A program made the translations under genes and the position numbers. The notes below the pieces were generated by a model. It was not told where the DNA came from and did not search any database. It worked only from the letters and a program-made list of their open reading frames with translations. From an uncultured Bacilli bacterium (GTDB lineage Bacteria; Bacillota_I; Bacilli_A; RF39; UBA660), in NCBI GenBank assembly GCA_934179675.1, contig CAKPQS010000006.1:1-52438 (forward strand): a stretch of 52,438 bases of DNA, read 5' to 3'. This document shows, in pieces, positions 18,166-27,800 of this stretch. Each line of letters begins with the position of its first letter. Position 1 is the stretch's first letter.

Positions 18166-19425
18166 TTACCTCCTATTACTTTCTATTAATACAGGAATAT
18201 TCATTTCTACTAATTTAGTAAAAAATATTCTTTCTAAATCTGTTTCTTTTATTTTTCTGGAAAATGTTATATAAATATTGTTTTTATAACCAATACATGA
18301 ACATGATCCTGGCTTTCCTCTTGATTTTCCAATAATAAATCCTAATTCTTCTATATAACAGTTTAATTGTTTTGGTGTTTCAATAATTCCAAGATTTGAT
18401 AATGTATGAGTACAATATCTATCTCCCATCATTTTATCCGTTAATGACATAATTCTTTTTTTAATAAACATTGGTATTATACGAATAAAAATATTTTTAG
18501 ATAGTTTTACATTAGCACTAAATTTGGCATTAAGTTTTTTTTCTGTTAAACCTAATTCCATACTATTTTTTACAATTTTTATTATTTCTTCTAATGTATA
18601 AATACCATATACTGGATCTATTCCTACATTTATATATGATGAAAAGTTTCTTATTGTACTGCTTTCATAATAATTTCTTAAGTTTACAGGAATTGATATT
18701 TTAATTGGTTTTTTATTGTTTCTTTTTAATTCTTGAATAGAATAAATTAACAATGATGCTAAAAAACATGTTATTGTAGCATTATATTCTTTACATTTTT
18801 GTTTTAGTTTATCTATTTCTACTATACCTGTTATTATATTTAAAATATTGCTATTTTCTAAAGTACCTTTATAATGATATGCTTCTTTTTCTTTTTCAAG
18901 ATGACCTATTTTTCTTGCATATTTATAAAAATCATCACTATATTCATATCTTTTTACTTTTTCTTTAGGATTTAATACTATATCATTATATGTTATATTT
19001 TTATTATATTTTATTCTTACATATTCTCCTACTAATGTTAGAATAAATTTTGTTCCACCATTGCCATCTGTTAAAGCATGAAAAAATTCAACTGCTATTC
19101 TATTTTCATAGTATCTTATTCTGAACATATAATTATTTGATTCTTTAAAATTAATTCTTAACATTGGATTGTTATAGTCACTTTGAACTTTTATTTTGTT
19201 ATTTATTTTTTTTAAGTAGCACCAAAATAATCCTTGTTTTAATTTATATTTAAATGTTGGAAATCTATTTATTATATTATTCGCAGAAAGTTCTAATATA
19301 TCAGGATCTATTTTATCTTTTAATGTTACTGTTAGTCTAAACATTGCTGCATATTTTTTTGATAGCGTTGATGGATATATTGTTGCTGCATTATCTAATT
19401 TTAACCAATTAGGTATTTGAGGCAT
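18166..19425 (-). CDS. Condensation-fold acyltransferase
   Basis: A 419-residue enzyme of the chloramphenicol acetyltransferase/condensation fold. The catalytic HxxxDG motif is visible as FFHALTDGNGG (about residues 114-124), and the later structural block is ISIPVNLRNYYESSTIRNFSS. Related proteins act as alcohol or polyketide/lipid acyltransferases that move an acyl group from CoA to a hydroxyl. It sits 2 bp upstream of the zinc-ribbon membrane protein, with which it is co-transcribed. The acyl-CoA ligase at 29674-31413 could supply activated acyl groups, but it lies in element 2, so a pathway link is only a guess. Its ATG follows GGAATGATAAT. Confidence 0.8.
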   Translation of the reverse strand: MPQIPNWLKLDNAATIYPSTLSKKYAAMFRLTVTLKDKIDPDILELSANNIINRFPTFKYKLKQGLFWCYLKKINNKIKVQSDYNNPMLRINFKESNNYMFRIRYYENRIAVEFFHALTDGNGGTKFILTLVGEYVRIKYNKNITYNDIVLNPKEKVKRYEYSDDFYKYARKIGHLEKEKEAYHYKGTLENSNILNIITGIVEIDKLKQKCKEYNATITCFLASLLIYSIQELKRNNKKPIKISIPVNLRNYYESSTIRNFSSYINVGIDPVYGIYTLEEIIKIVKNSMELGLTEKKLNAKFSANVKLSKNIFIRIIPMFIKKRIMSLTDKMMGDRYCTHTLSNLGIIETPKQLNCYIEELGFIIGKSRGKPGSCSCIGYKNNIYITFSRKIKETDLERIFFTKLVEMNIPVLIESNRR

Positions 19426-19476
19426 ATTATCATTCCTTTCTTTTATATTATACCATTAATTTCTTTAATATAGAAA

Positions 19477-19500
19477 AAGAGTTCACTATTTGAACTCTAG
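19477..19500 (-). terminator. Terminator of the lipoprotein gene
   Basis: On the minus strand AGAGTTCA pairs with TGAACTCT, followed by TTTTTCTA. Confidence 0.8.
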
Positions 19501-19508
19501 TTTATAAT

Positions 19509-19841
19509 TTACCAATGAATACGTTTATTTTTTATAATTATATAATTTTGTTCATCTTCTTTTATATTTTCATTTTTCATATTTTCTATACCTTTATTAA
19601 AATATTTTTCTGCTTTAAAAAATTCATTTGGGCATACACTTCTTTCATCAAAAATTGTTGTTATTTCTAATGACATAAAATTACCCTTTTCATCATATTT
19701 AGCAACATAATTATTTGATGATTTTGCCATTTCATTATAATAATGATATTCATAAACTGAAAGATTATCAATTTGTTCTTCTTTTTTATTACATCCTGTT
19801 AAAATTATTAAACCCATAAATATTAAAAATACCTTTTTCAT
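19509..19841 (-). CDS. Small lipoprotein
   Basis: A 110-residue secreted lipoprotein. The signal peptide (KKVFLIFMGLIILTGC) ends in a perfect lipobox with cysteine 17, so the mature protein of about 94 residues should be lipid-anchored on the outer face. The rest is charged and hydrophilic (EEQIDNLSVYEYHYY) and matches no family I recognise. It stands alone with its own terminator and is divergent from the ABC ATPase gene across about 110 bp. Confidence 0.78.
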   Translation of the reverse strand: MKKVFLIFMGLIILTGCNKKEEQIDNLSVYEYHYYNEMAKSSNNYVAKYDEKGNFMSLEITTIFDERSVCPNEFFKAEKYFNKGIENMKNENIKEDEQNYIIIKNKRIHW

Positions 19842-19899
19842 AGTACCTTCTCTATACTAAGAATAACATATTTTTTTATTTATGTCTATGTTTTTATAA

Positions 19900-19928
19900 T
19901 TAACACTTAATAAGTAACTTCATAAAAT
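19900..19928 (+). promoter_or_regulatory. Promoter of the ABC ATPase-permease operon
   Basis: TTAACA, a 17-bp spacer and TAAAAT, ending 25 bp before the ATPase start. Confidence 0.6.
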
Positions 19929-19953
19929 AAATTAGATTAGAAAGGACTATCTT

Positions 19954-20697
19954 ATGGAAAATATTTTAAAAATTAAAAATTTAAAAAAGACGTATCATAC
20001 TTTACATGAAGAAATTGAAGCAATTAATGATTTTTCACTTGATTTAAAAGAAAATGAATTTGTTGCACTTGTTGGTCCTAGTGGTTGTGGAAAATCAACA
20101 ATATTAAAAATTCTTGGTAATTTAGAAGAAAAATCAGATGGAATAGTAGAAATGAATGATTTAAAAATTGGGTATATGCTTCAAGAAGATTCTTTATTTG
20201 ACTGGCTAACAATTAAAGAAAATTGTTTACTAGGTCTTAAAATACAAAATATTTTAAATAAAAAAAATATACAGAATGTTTTTAGGTTATTAGATACTTA
20301 TGGACTTAAAAATTTTATAAATAGTTATCCTGCTAACTTATCTGGAGGCATGAGACAAAGAGTTGCTTTAATTAGAACACTTGCTATTAATCCTGATATA
20401 TTGCTTTTAGATGAACCATTTAGTGCTCTTGATTATCAATCTAGACTTGCTGTTTCAGATGATGTTTATAATATAATTAAAAAAGAAAAAAAATCTGCTA
20501 TAATTGTGACTCATGATATTGCTGAAGCAATAAGTATTGCTGATCGTGTTATTGTTTTAACAAATAGACCTTGTAGGATTAAAAATATTTATGATATAAA
20601 ATTAACAAATAAATCTAATCCGATTGAAAATAGAAAAGCCAAAGAATTTTCTTTCTACTATGATAAAATATGGAAGGATATTGATTATCATGTATAG
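19954..20697 (+). CDS. NitT/TauT-type ABC transporter ATPase
   Basis: A 247-residue ATP-binding subunit that powers import of a small organic ligand. Walker A GPSGCGKST (about 41-49), Q-loop YMLQEDSLFDWLT, signature LSGGMRQRVAL, Walker B LLLDEPFSALD and the switch histidine in VTHDIAEA are all intact. The Q-loop wording is typical of SsuB/TauB/nitrate-type ATPases. The permease gene begins inside its last codons (8-bp overlap), so the two are coupled. Its permease is split by element 2 and the likely binding protein by element 1, so the transporter should be inactive in this arrangement although this subunit is intact. Confidence 0.93.
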   Translation: MENILKIKNLKKTYHTLHEEIEAINDFSLDLKENEFVALVGPSGCGKSTILKILGNLEEKSDGIVEMNDLKIGYMLQEDSLFDWLTIKENCLLGLKIQNILNKKNIQNVFRLLDTYGLKNFINSYPANLSGGMRQRVALIRTLAINPDILLLDEPFSALDYQSRLAVSDDVYNIIKKEKKSAIIVTHDIAEAISIADRVIVLTNRPCRIKNIYDIKLTNKSNPIENRKAKEFSFYYDKIWKDIDYHV

Positions 20698-21303
20698 TAA
20701 AGAACATAAAAATTATTTAAAAAAAATTAAAAAAAAGAAAACTATTATTGTTTTCTTCCAAATATTAATTGTTTTTGTTTTTTTAGGTGTATGGCAAATA
20801 ATGGCCGATTATAATTTAATAAATACTTTTTTATCTTCTTCACCAAAAGGAATAATTAATACTTTAATAAATTTATATAAAACCAATAATTTATTTAATC
20901 ATATATATATAACAATTTATGAAACATTAATTAGTTTAATAATTGGTACAATTATGGGTTTAATTATTTCTAGTATATTATGGTGGAATGATTATGTTGC
21001 CAAAATTTTTGATCCCTATTTAACTATATTTAATAGTTTACCTAAAGTTGCACTTGGCCCAATAATAATTATTATTGCTGGTGCGAATCAAAAATCTATT
21101 ATAATTATGGCTTTACTTATTTCCGTTATAATAACTATTATAAATATGTATCAAAGTTTCATTTTAACTGATGATAACAAGATAAAATTATTAGAATCTT
21201 TTAAAGCATCAAAATTTCAAATATATAAATATTTGATTATACCAAATTCATTATCTAATATTATTAGTACAATTAAAATAAATATTAGTATGTCTTTAGT
21301 TGG
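20690..21303 (+). pseudogene. 5' fragment of NitT/TauT-type ABC permease
   Basis: Carries 204 codons of an integral membrane permease of the SsuC/TauC class. The start at 20690 overlaps the ATPase stop. It has an N-terminal helix (VFFQILIVFVFLGVWQIMA), then helices around 80-100, 120-140 and 155-175, and the coupling-helix region IKLLESFKASKFQIYKYLIIPNSL (the EAA-type loop). The frame continues from SLVG into element sequence and stops at 21445. The missing C-terminus lies at 34674-34852. Joining at TTGG restores SLVGVIMGEFLVSKEGIG, the expected family sequence, giving about 262 residues. Confidence 0.87.
21300..21303 (+). repeat. Left attachment core of element 2
   Basis: TTGG is shared with 34674-34677. 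It is short, as usual for serine integrases, but recombination there restores the permease frame. Confidence 0.65.
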
Positions 21304-21328
21304 AATAATAACCTCGGTGCGAAAAAAA

Positions 21329-22663
21329 TTAAGAAATATTATAATAAATATTGATCTCATTATCATTAATTACAATTTTATCTATCAGATGTTCTATAAT
21401 TCTTCTTTGTTCATCAAATTCCATATCAAACCAAATCATTTCTAAATTAGTTATTGTATGGCAATTAGATTGATTATTCTTTTTTTCTGATAATATTTTT
21501 TCTATTTCATATTTTTCTTTTTCTAATTTTGCTATTTTTTTATTAGTTTCATCTATTATGATACCTGTTGCTATAAAATTTAATAAATTATTAATTTGTT
21601 TTTTTATTTCTTCTAATTTTTTATATAATTCATCATTAATATTAACATTTTCTATATTAAAAGTTTTTTTAAATAAATTTATATCTAAATTCATTTTAAA
21701 TAATTCTTTTAATACAATATCTTCAATTTCATAAGTATTCCATTTTTTATTATTACAGTTGGGATCTTTTATATATTTTGGTTTACTTTTTTGTTGCGAA
21801 TAACAATATATAATTAATCTTTTACCCCATTTTTGATATCTATACTTTGCCATACACTGCCCACAATAAATTTTACCAGATAATAAATAATGTCTTTTAT
21901 ATTTTTCACGACTTCTTATTTTGTTTACTTCTAAAATTTCTTTATATAATTCATCAGATACTACTGCTTTATGTTGACCTTTAAAAAGTTCATTTTTATA
22001 TGGTACTTTACCTGTATTTGTTATGGACAAGATTCTTGTTTCAACCATTGATTCATCCATTCCAATTATTTTACCAATTGTATTAAAACTTTTCCCGCTA
22101 ATGTAAAGTGAAATCATCTTATGTAATAACTTTACTTGTTCAGGTATTGGTACTAATGTACCTGTGTTTTTATCATATTTGTATGGAAAAGGAATTTTAC
22201 CTCCTCCTCGCCAAAGTCCTGCTTCAGCACGTTTTTTTAGTCCTATTCGTGTTCTTTCTAAAATGGTTTCTCGTTCTAATTGAGCAAATACTGATAATAC
22301 ACCAATCATAGCTTTACCAAATGGTGATGATGTATCAAAGTTTTCTCTCATTGAAATAAAACTTACATTATATTTATTAAATACTTCTTCAATTAAATAC
22401 AATGTATCTCTTTGATTTCTTGAGATTCTATCTAATTTAAATACAAATACGGCATTAATTTTATGATTCTTACAGTCTTCTATTAATTTGTTAATTGCTG
22501 GTCTATTTAAATCTTTTCCTGAATATCCACCATCTATATAATATTCAAATTCATTATAGTCTTTACTTTTGGCATAATTAATCAAAAATTCCTTTTGAGC
22601 ATCTATTGAATATCCTTCAAGTTGACTATCTGTAGAAACTCTTGCATATAATCCTGCTTTTAT
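21329..22663 (-). CDS. Large serine recombinase (integrase) of element 2, ATA start
   Basis: A recombinase of about 444 residues. The frame from TTG at 22585 lacks the catalytic serine, which lies upstream in LYARVSTDSQ. In frame above it there is no ATG, GTG or usable TTG. The only start with good spacing (7 nt) to the AAGGAGG site is ATA at 22663, giving (M)KAGLYARVSTD, the usual beginning of the family; an in-frame TAA lies just above. Other features: YIDGGYSGKDLNRPAI, FKLDRISRNQRDT, AQLERETILERT, a zinc ribbon (CGQC; CYS...CNN) and a C-terminal coiled coil. Initiation at ATA would be very weak, or the ATG has mutated; either would limit mobility. A 36-codon gene lies directly upstream. 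Confidence 0.88.
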   Translation of the reverse strand: MKAGLYARVSTDSQLEGYSIDAQKEFLINYAKSKDYNEFEYYIDGGYSGKDLNRPAINKLIEDCKNHKINAVFVFKLDRISRNQRDTLYLIEEVFNKYNVSFISMRENFDTSSPFGKAMIGVLSVFAQLERETILERTRIGLKKRAEAGLWRGGGKIPFPYKYDKNTGTLVPIPEQVKLLHKMISLYISGKSFNTIGKIIGMDESMVETRILSITNTGKVPYKNELFKGQHKAVVSDELYKEILEVNKIRSREKYKRHYLLSGKIYCGQCMAKYRYQKWGKRLIIYCYSQQKSKPKYIKDPNCNNKKWNTYEIEDIVLKELFKMNLDINLFKKTFNIENVNINDELYKKLEEIKKQINNLLNFIATGIIIDETNKKIAKLEKEKYEIEKILSEKKNNQSNCHTITNLEMIWFDMEFDEQRRIIEHLIDKIVINDNEINIYYNIS

Positions 22664-22682
22664 ATAAATACCTCCTTAAATT

Positions 22683-22793
22683 CTAAATATGCACATATTT
22701 TTTTATAATCTCATATATAACTAAATCGGTAATTTTAATTTTGCTAGGATTTATTTTTTTTTCATTTTTATCATAATTATTAACAATTATCAT
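22683..22793 (-). CDS. Small protein upstream of serine recombinase 2
   Basis: A 36-residue charged peptide (MIIVNNYDKNEKKINPSKIK then ITDLVIYEIIKKYVHI). The ATG follows GAGGTGAAAA and the stop is 20 bp before the recombinase start, so the two are probably co-transcribed. It might help control recombination, but that is only from position. It is too short for domain recognition. Confidence 0.55.
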   Translation of the reverse strand: MIIVNNYDKNEKKINPSKIKITDLVIYEIIKKYVHI

Positions 22794-22939
22794 TTTTCAC
22801 CTCTAATAATTTTTATGATTGTTAAAAATTATTATTCGATTTAATAATAATTACTAAAATTGATAGTATGAGGTATAGAATTTTTTGTATCATTAATACG
22901 AACATTTTTATAATCCTTTAATTTATTTTAGAACTTAAT

Positions 22940-23384
22940 TTATTTATATATTCTATCTAAAACAGCAATTAAATTGATCGCACCACACATACTAATACAA
23001 TAAATACTTGTAAATAATCCTGTTACAAATAGCATTTTATAAGTTATGTTACTATCAATGTTTGGAATTACATTAAATATATTAAAATTAAATATTTTAT
23101 AAATAAAAATTAATATAATAATTGGAGATATTAATAAAAATTCTTTCAATTTAATGTTATTATTTAATTTTTTTTCAGTACTGATATACTTATCATTATT
23201 AATATATCATTTATCAATAATTGTTTTATGATATTTTTATTTAATTATCCCACATAGTCAATGCAAGCAATGAATCCATCAAATTCTACATTTTTTATAT
23301 TAGGGATTTTTAATAAGGTTACTTTAATAGTATTTTCACAATGAGTACAATGCATACCATCTATTTTAATATAAATTTTTTCAT
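22940..23384 (-). pseudogene. Decayed heavy-metal-domain TauE/SafE-like protein
   Basis: Remains of one gene read across three lesions. The start ATG at 23384 overlaps the CsoR stop. A missing A in the following A-run shifts the frame; restoring it gives KKIYIKIDGMHCTHCENTIK, a heavy-metal-associated domain with its CxxC. A TAA interrupts after GFIACIDYVG, and a further shift leads into the readable tail at 22940-23149, a membrane segment and FVTGLFTSIYCISMCGAINL, the conserved first helix of TauE/SafE-like exporters. The rest of the exporter is gone. It was probably a copper-related exporter regulated by the adjacent CsoR. Confidence 0.7.
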
Positions 23385-23679
23385 TTTATTTTTCCAAATA
23401 AATTTAAAATATCATCAATTACTTCTAAATTATCATTTTTAATATCTTCTACCATACAAGATTTCATGTGACTTTTTAATATTTCATTACTTAAACTTTT
23501 CAAAGCATTAGTAGCAGATGCTACTTGCAATAATACATCATCACAGTATCTATCATCTTCAATCATTTGACTAATTCCATTTATTTGACCTACTATAATT
23601 TTTAGTCTTCTTTTTAAATCTTTTTTTCTTCTTCTGTTCTATATTTTATTCTAATACAGTTTTCACATTTCTTTTTCAT
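23381..23679 (-). pseudogene. csoR-type metal-sensing repressor, frameshifted
   Basis: A CsoR/RcnR-family repressor of about 99 residues if repaired. The start ATG at 23679 begins KKKCENCIRIKYRTEEEKK; one A is missing from the A-run near 23618, after which the correct frame resumes as DLKRRLKIIVGQINGISQMI. The copper ligands of CsoR are all present: Cys in DDRYCDD, and His and Cys in SHMKSCM. In intact systems the protein leaves DNA when copper binds and frees an exporter operon. The downstream exporter is also broken, so the module as a whole is decaying. Confidence 0.8.
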
Positions 23680-23699
23680 TTAATTCGCCTATACATATT

Positions 23700-23722
23700 A
23701 TAGGGAATAGAGAGTACCCCTG
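23700..23722. promoter_or_regulatory. Possible CsoR operator
   Basis: An imperfect dyad, ATAGGG then, 9 nt on, TACCCCT, lies 21 bp upstream of the csoR start. G/C-tract dyads of this kind are typical CsoR boxes. Position and shape are the only support. Confidence 0.4.
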
Positions 23723-23765
23723 TTAATAACTTGAAATATTTTTTTAAAAATATATTTAATTATAT

Positions 23766-23799
23766 AAAAAATTGAGATTATATTAACCTCAATTTTTTT
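23766..23799. terminator. Terminator after the ProA-like gene
   Basis: AAATTGAG pairs with CTCAATTT around a 12-nt loop, with A and T runs on both sides, so it can work in either direction. Confidence 0.75.
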
Positions 23800-23812
23800 A
23801 GTTCAATTAAAA

Positions 23813-24823
23813 TTATTTCTCATCTATTTCAAATTTTAATGTATCTGAAAATTTAAATAATGGATAAATAATAGTTTTTTCTATCATTAAATCTTTTGTA
23901 TTAATGTCGCAAATTCTTTCAATTGTTGGTGATGTATTAATAGTTTGGATTTTACTTTTAATATTTTTAATAAAATATAATATTGATTCTTTATCATCTG
24001 TAAATATTGCTGTTGCATATCTACTTCCATTAAAATTAATTTGGGAAATTGCTTCATCAATATCGTTTACAATAATTGCATTTTGGTAATCAATATTTAA
24101 TTTTTTATTAATGTAAAATTGTATAGATACATTTTGTTTTATAATTTCATTTATTAAATTCGTATATTTATCTGTTTCTAAATAAATGTCAAAATTTTCA
24201 TAACCACTTACAATTAATTCATTTTGACAATGATTTTCCACGAATCTTTGTAAATTATGATCACCAATGCATACAACTAAATCTAAACTTGTATATTGCT
24301 TTAATATTTCTTCAGACGTTTCAGATACATATATTTGTACCTGATTTTTTGAATAATTATTGTGTTCTAAAATAGTTTGTAATATATGAATTATAAAATT
24401 ATTTGTTCCATACATATAACCAGATGTATTTATTATAAGAACATTACATGCAATTAAATTTTTTAATATTAGTTCTAATAATATATATGTATTTCCTTCA
24501 TTTATGACTAAAATTGTACCTCTAGAAGAATAATATTTTCCATACATGAAATTTTTTTCATTATTTTTTTGACTACAAATAGTATCGCCACAATAAATTG
24601 TTTCTTTTTCAATATTTTTAAATATTTGTTCTACTATAGCAAAATTCAATTCAAAACCATTTGCTTTTTCTATATCAATTTTATTAGCTGATAATAAACT
24701 ATCTTTATTATCTAAAATTGCTTTATATAACTCATCTATAATAATTTTAATTTTTTCTTTTTTAATTATTTCTTTATTTATAGTAAGTGAATTAGTTATA
24801 ATTGTTTCAAGTTTATTTTCCAT
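23813..24823 (-). CDS. ProA-like protein without an evident catalytic cysteine
   Basis: A 336-residue protein of the aldehyde dehydrogenase fold, closest in pattern to gamma-glutamyl phosphate reductase: ILDNKDSLLSANKIDIEKAN near the start, LVVCIGDHNLQRFVENHCQNEL in the middle, INFNGSRYATAIFTDD and INTSPTIER towards the end. ProA has about 415 residues, so this copy is short. The active-site segment that normally reads PxVCNAxETLLVH appears as NVSIQFYINKK, with no cysteine, so reductase activity is unlikely. Its start overlaps the end of the 1589-residue gene by 11 bp, with an AAGGAAT site, so it is probably made with that protein and may be a partner rather than a proline enzyme. Confidence 0.7.
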   Translation of the reverse strand: MENKLETIITNSLTINKEIIKKEKIKIIIDELYKAILDNKDSLLSANKIDIEKANGFELNFAIVEQIFKNIEKETIYCGDTICSQKNNEKNFMYGKYYSSRGTILVINEGNTYILLELILKNLIACNVLIINTSGYMYGTNNFIIHILQTILEHNNYSKNQVQIYVSETSEEILKQYTSLDLVVCIGDHNLQRFVENHCQNELIVSGYENFDIYLETDKYTNLINEIIKQNVSIQFYINKKLNIDYQNAIIVNDIDEAISQINFNGSRYATAIFTDDKESILYFIKNIKSKIQTINTSPTIERICDINTKDLMIEKTIIYPLFKFSDTLKFEIDEK

Positions 24824-27800
24824 GGCTTATTCCTTTCTTAATATCGATTTCTTCATTTAAAGATACTACTTTATTATAAATTTTTAATTGCTCATTTGTT
24901 AAATTAGAAGTATCAATTATTTTATTTTTTGTAATTTGATCTAGCGCTATTTTAATCTGTAATAATACATCTTCTGTTATATTCATTTTTTGTTTACCAT
25001 TATCGACATTAAAATTATATAATAAATCAGCTATTTTAACATTATTTTTATTAGTATCATAAATTAATGCAAAATTAGAATTCATAATAATGCGGGTAGT
25101 TTCTGGGTTTAATCTATAATTTTTTGCTATAGATGATACAATATTTTTTTGATCATCATAATCACTTAACTGTGTATCCAAATTATGTTTTGTTATTAAT
25201 TCAAGTTTTTCTAGCATTAATAACATTTTATCATCAAAATTATCATTTGTATATTCTATATAATTGTCATTATAAATAGGTAATGTTTCACCAGTATATT
25301 CTTTTTTATTTTTTCTTTCTTCCAATATATATTGATTAGTTGAATCATTTATATATAATTTACGCATTAATTCAACTGGTTCCTTAAATGGCAGTGGCCT
25401 TGAAATATTACCTTTATCTAATTTAGTATTCTTTTTTAAAGATTCAGCAATATCATTATATCCTAAACCAACAGTTATTTTACTTAATCTTAAACCATCA
25501 TATTGTTCTTGACTAATTTTACCTTCATCTAATAATTTCTTATATGCTAATTGATCAGTTTCAATTAATTCTTTAGCAGCTTGTTTATATATTTGAAATA
25601 TTTCATCTGTAAATCCTTTTCTTCCTAATTCAGGATTGTATTTATTATTTCTAATAAATGCTTTATCAGGAATCTCAATATTGTCAAAACATAATACATC
25701 TTTATTTCGCCATACCCAGCTTTGGGCAACTATATTATTTTGTTTATCTTTAATAATAAATATGCGACCATTTTTATCAACCATACTGTGTTCCATGCAA
25801 AGTTCTGCAAAATTACCTAACTCTTGACAACAATCTGTCAATGTTCCTATTGCTAATGCTAATGGATCATCTAAACGAAGTATTTCATAAATATATTTAG
25901 AAGTACTATTTTCTATTCTTGGAATACTATTGAATGTTCTTATTTTTCCATAATTATATATTTCTTGTAATTTATTAAAGTCATCTTGAGAATAACCTGC
26001 TATTGCTGATATTTCTGCTACTTTATCATTACCTATATTTACATCAGTATATTTGTTTGATTGAACAAAACTTACTGCTAAATTCCATGTTAAAGTTCTA
26101 TTACTATTTAATGCTTTAATCGCATCAAACTGTTTTTGAACACTTGAAACATATTTTGTATATTCAGGATTATTTCTAATTTCATCCATATTATTTAATA
26201 AAAATTCTCTAAAATCTTTGTCATATTTTAATGTAAATCCACCAAATAATTGATGTGCTTCATCTCCAGATAAAACAATATTTTTTTCTTCTAAAATAGT
26301 TCTTAAATATTTCATTGCTTTTGGATGATTTTGTGGATTTAATTTTAATGTATTTCCATTAAATAAATCATCAAACATACTCTTTCCATTAAATTTAATA
26401 CCATCATTTATTAATTCTTTTTTCAAAAATCCATACTCTAAAGCACATGATGGCATTGTTGGAGCTTTATTTGGTTTTTTCTTGCAAATTCTATCATACT
26501 CTAATATAATTTTTTCATAAAACTTTAACTTATCTATATCTTCTGTTTTGTATTGTCTTGGAATACCAGTTAACAAATCCATTAATTTTTTCATTCCTAT
26601 TTGATCTTGATCAAATGCACCAAAAGTATACGCTAATTTTAACATTGCATCACGATGTTCTTGCCATTTAGAAAAACTTTCAATTTTCATTAATCTACTC
26701 CAATTTGGACCAGATGCTAAAAATTTATCTACTTCTTCTAAAGGAAAGTTTTCCATTACAACAAAATCAGGAATAAATTTTTGACCTGTTTTGTCATACC
26801 ATTTTTTCATTATTTCAACTTTTTGAAAACCGATCATTTTTTCAACAGTTTTTGTTCTTTGAAGACCTAATTTTAATCCTTTTTCTTCACCAAATATTTC
26901 AAAATATTTTTTCATATCATAATAAGTATAGCTATTATTTCTTAAAAATGATGTTGATACAGATTTTCCTTTTAAATATTGTAACCAATCAATATTATCT
27001 CTTATTACATTAAAAGATAATCCCATATTATTTTTGAAATAAAATAAATCTTGTAATTCTTGAGGGGCATTTGGATCCAAAAATAAGTCTGGTCTTGCTT
27101 GTTTCAAAAATTCTGGAGCATCTTTATATTCATAATTTTTTTTACCTTCTTGACATTTTTTTATAATTGTATCTTCTATTAATAATGATAATCTATTAAA
27201 ATCTAATTCTTTATTATTTACTGAATTTTTTTCATAATATTTATTATCTTTTATTAATATTGGTAAATCAAAATAAATGTTTTCTAAATATTTACCATAT
27301 TTTGAACATAACTTCAAAAATTGTTCTTTCCCTATAAATTTTATCATTTCTATTTCTGTTGAATGATAAATTTTATAATTGTTTGAATTAAATACTGATG
27401 AATTAATTCTATAATTAGCAAACGCATGCTCTAAATTTTTGTTTTTTAAAATTTCAATTAATTCGGGATTTTGTTTGATTGTTTCAAATTTTAGTGTTCC
27501 TTCATAAAAATCTTTTTCCACATCAGCTCTAATTGATTCTGGTATTTTATTTAATTCTTCTTTTTGTAAAAACAAATCATAGTGTTCACTAACAAATTCA
27601 TTAATATTTAATAAATGTTTATAATTAACTTTAGGATTGAATAATATGAAATCATATACTGCTTTACGATATTGTTTTTCAAGTCCTTTTTTATCGGTTG
27701 CTAAATCAATATTTGCGTCAGTTATATAGCATCCAACATTACCATATTTAGAAATAAGATTTAAAAAATTTTCATTACCATATAGTTTACAATAATATGT

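Noticed and set aside
21303..21445. Permease reading frame continuing to 21445
   Set aside because: After SLVG the sequence loses permease character; it is the end of element 2 and is antisense to the recombinase gene.
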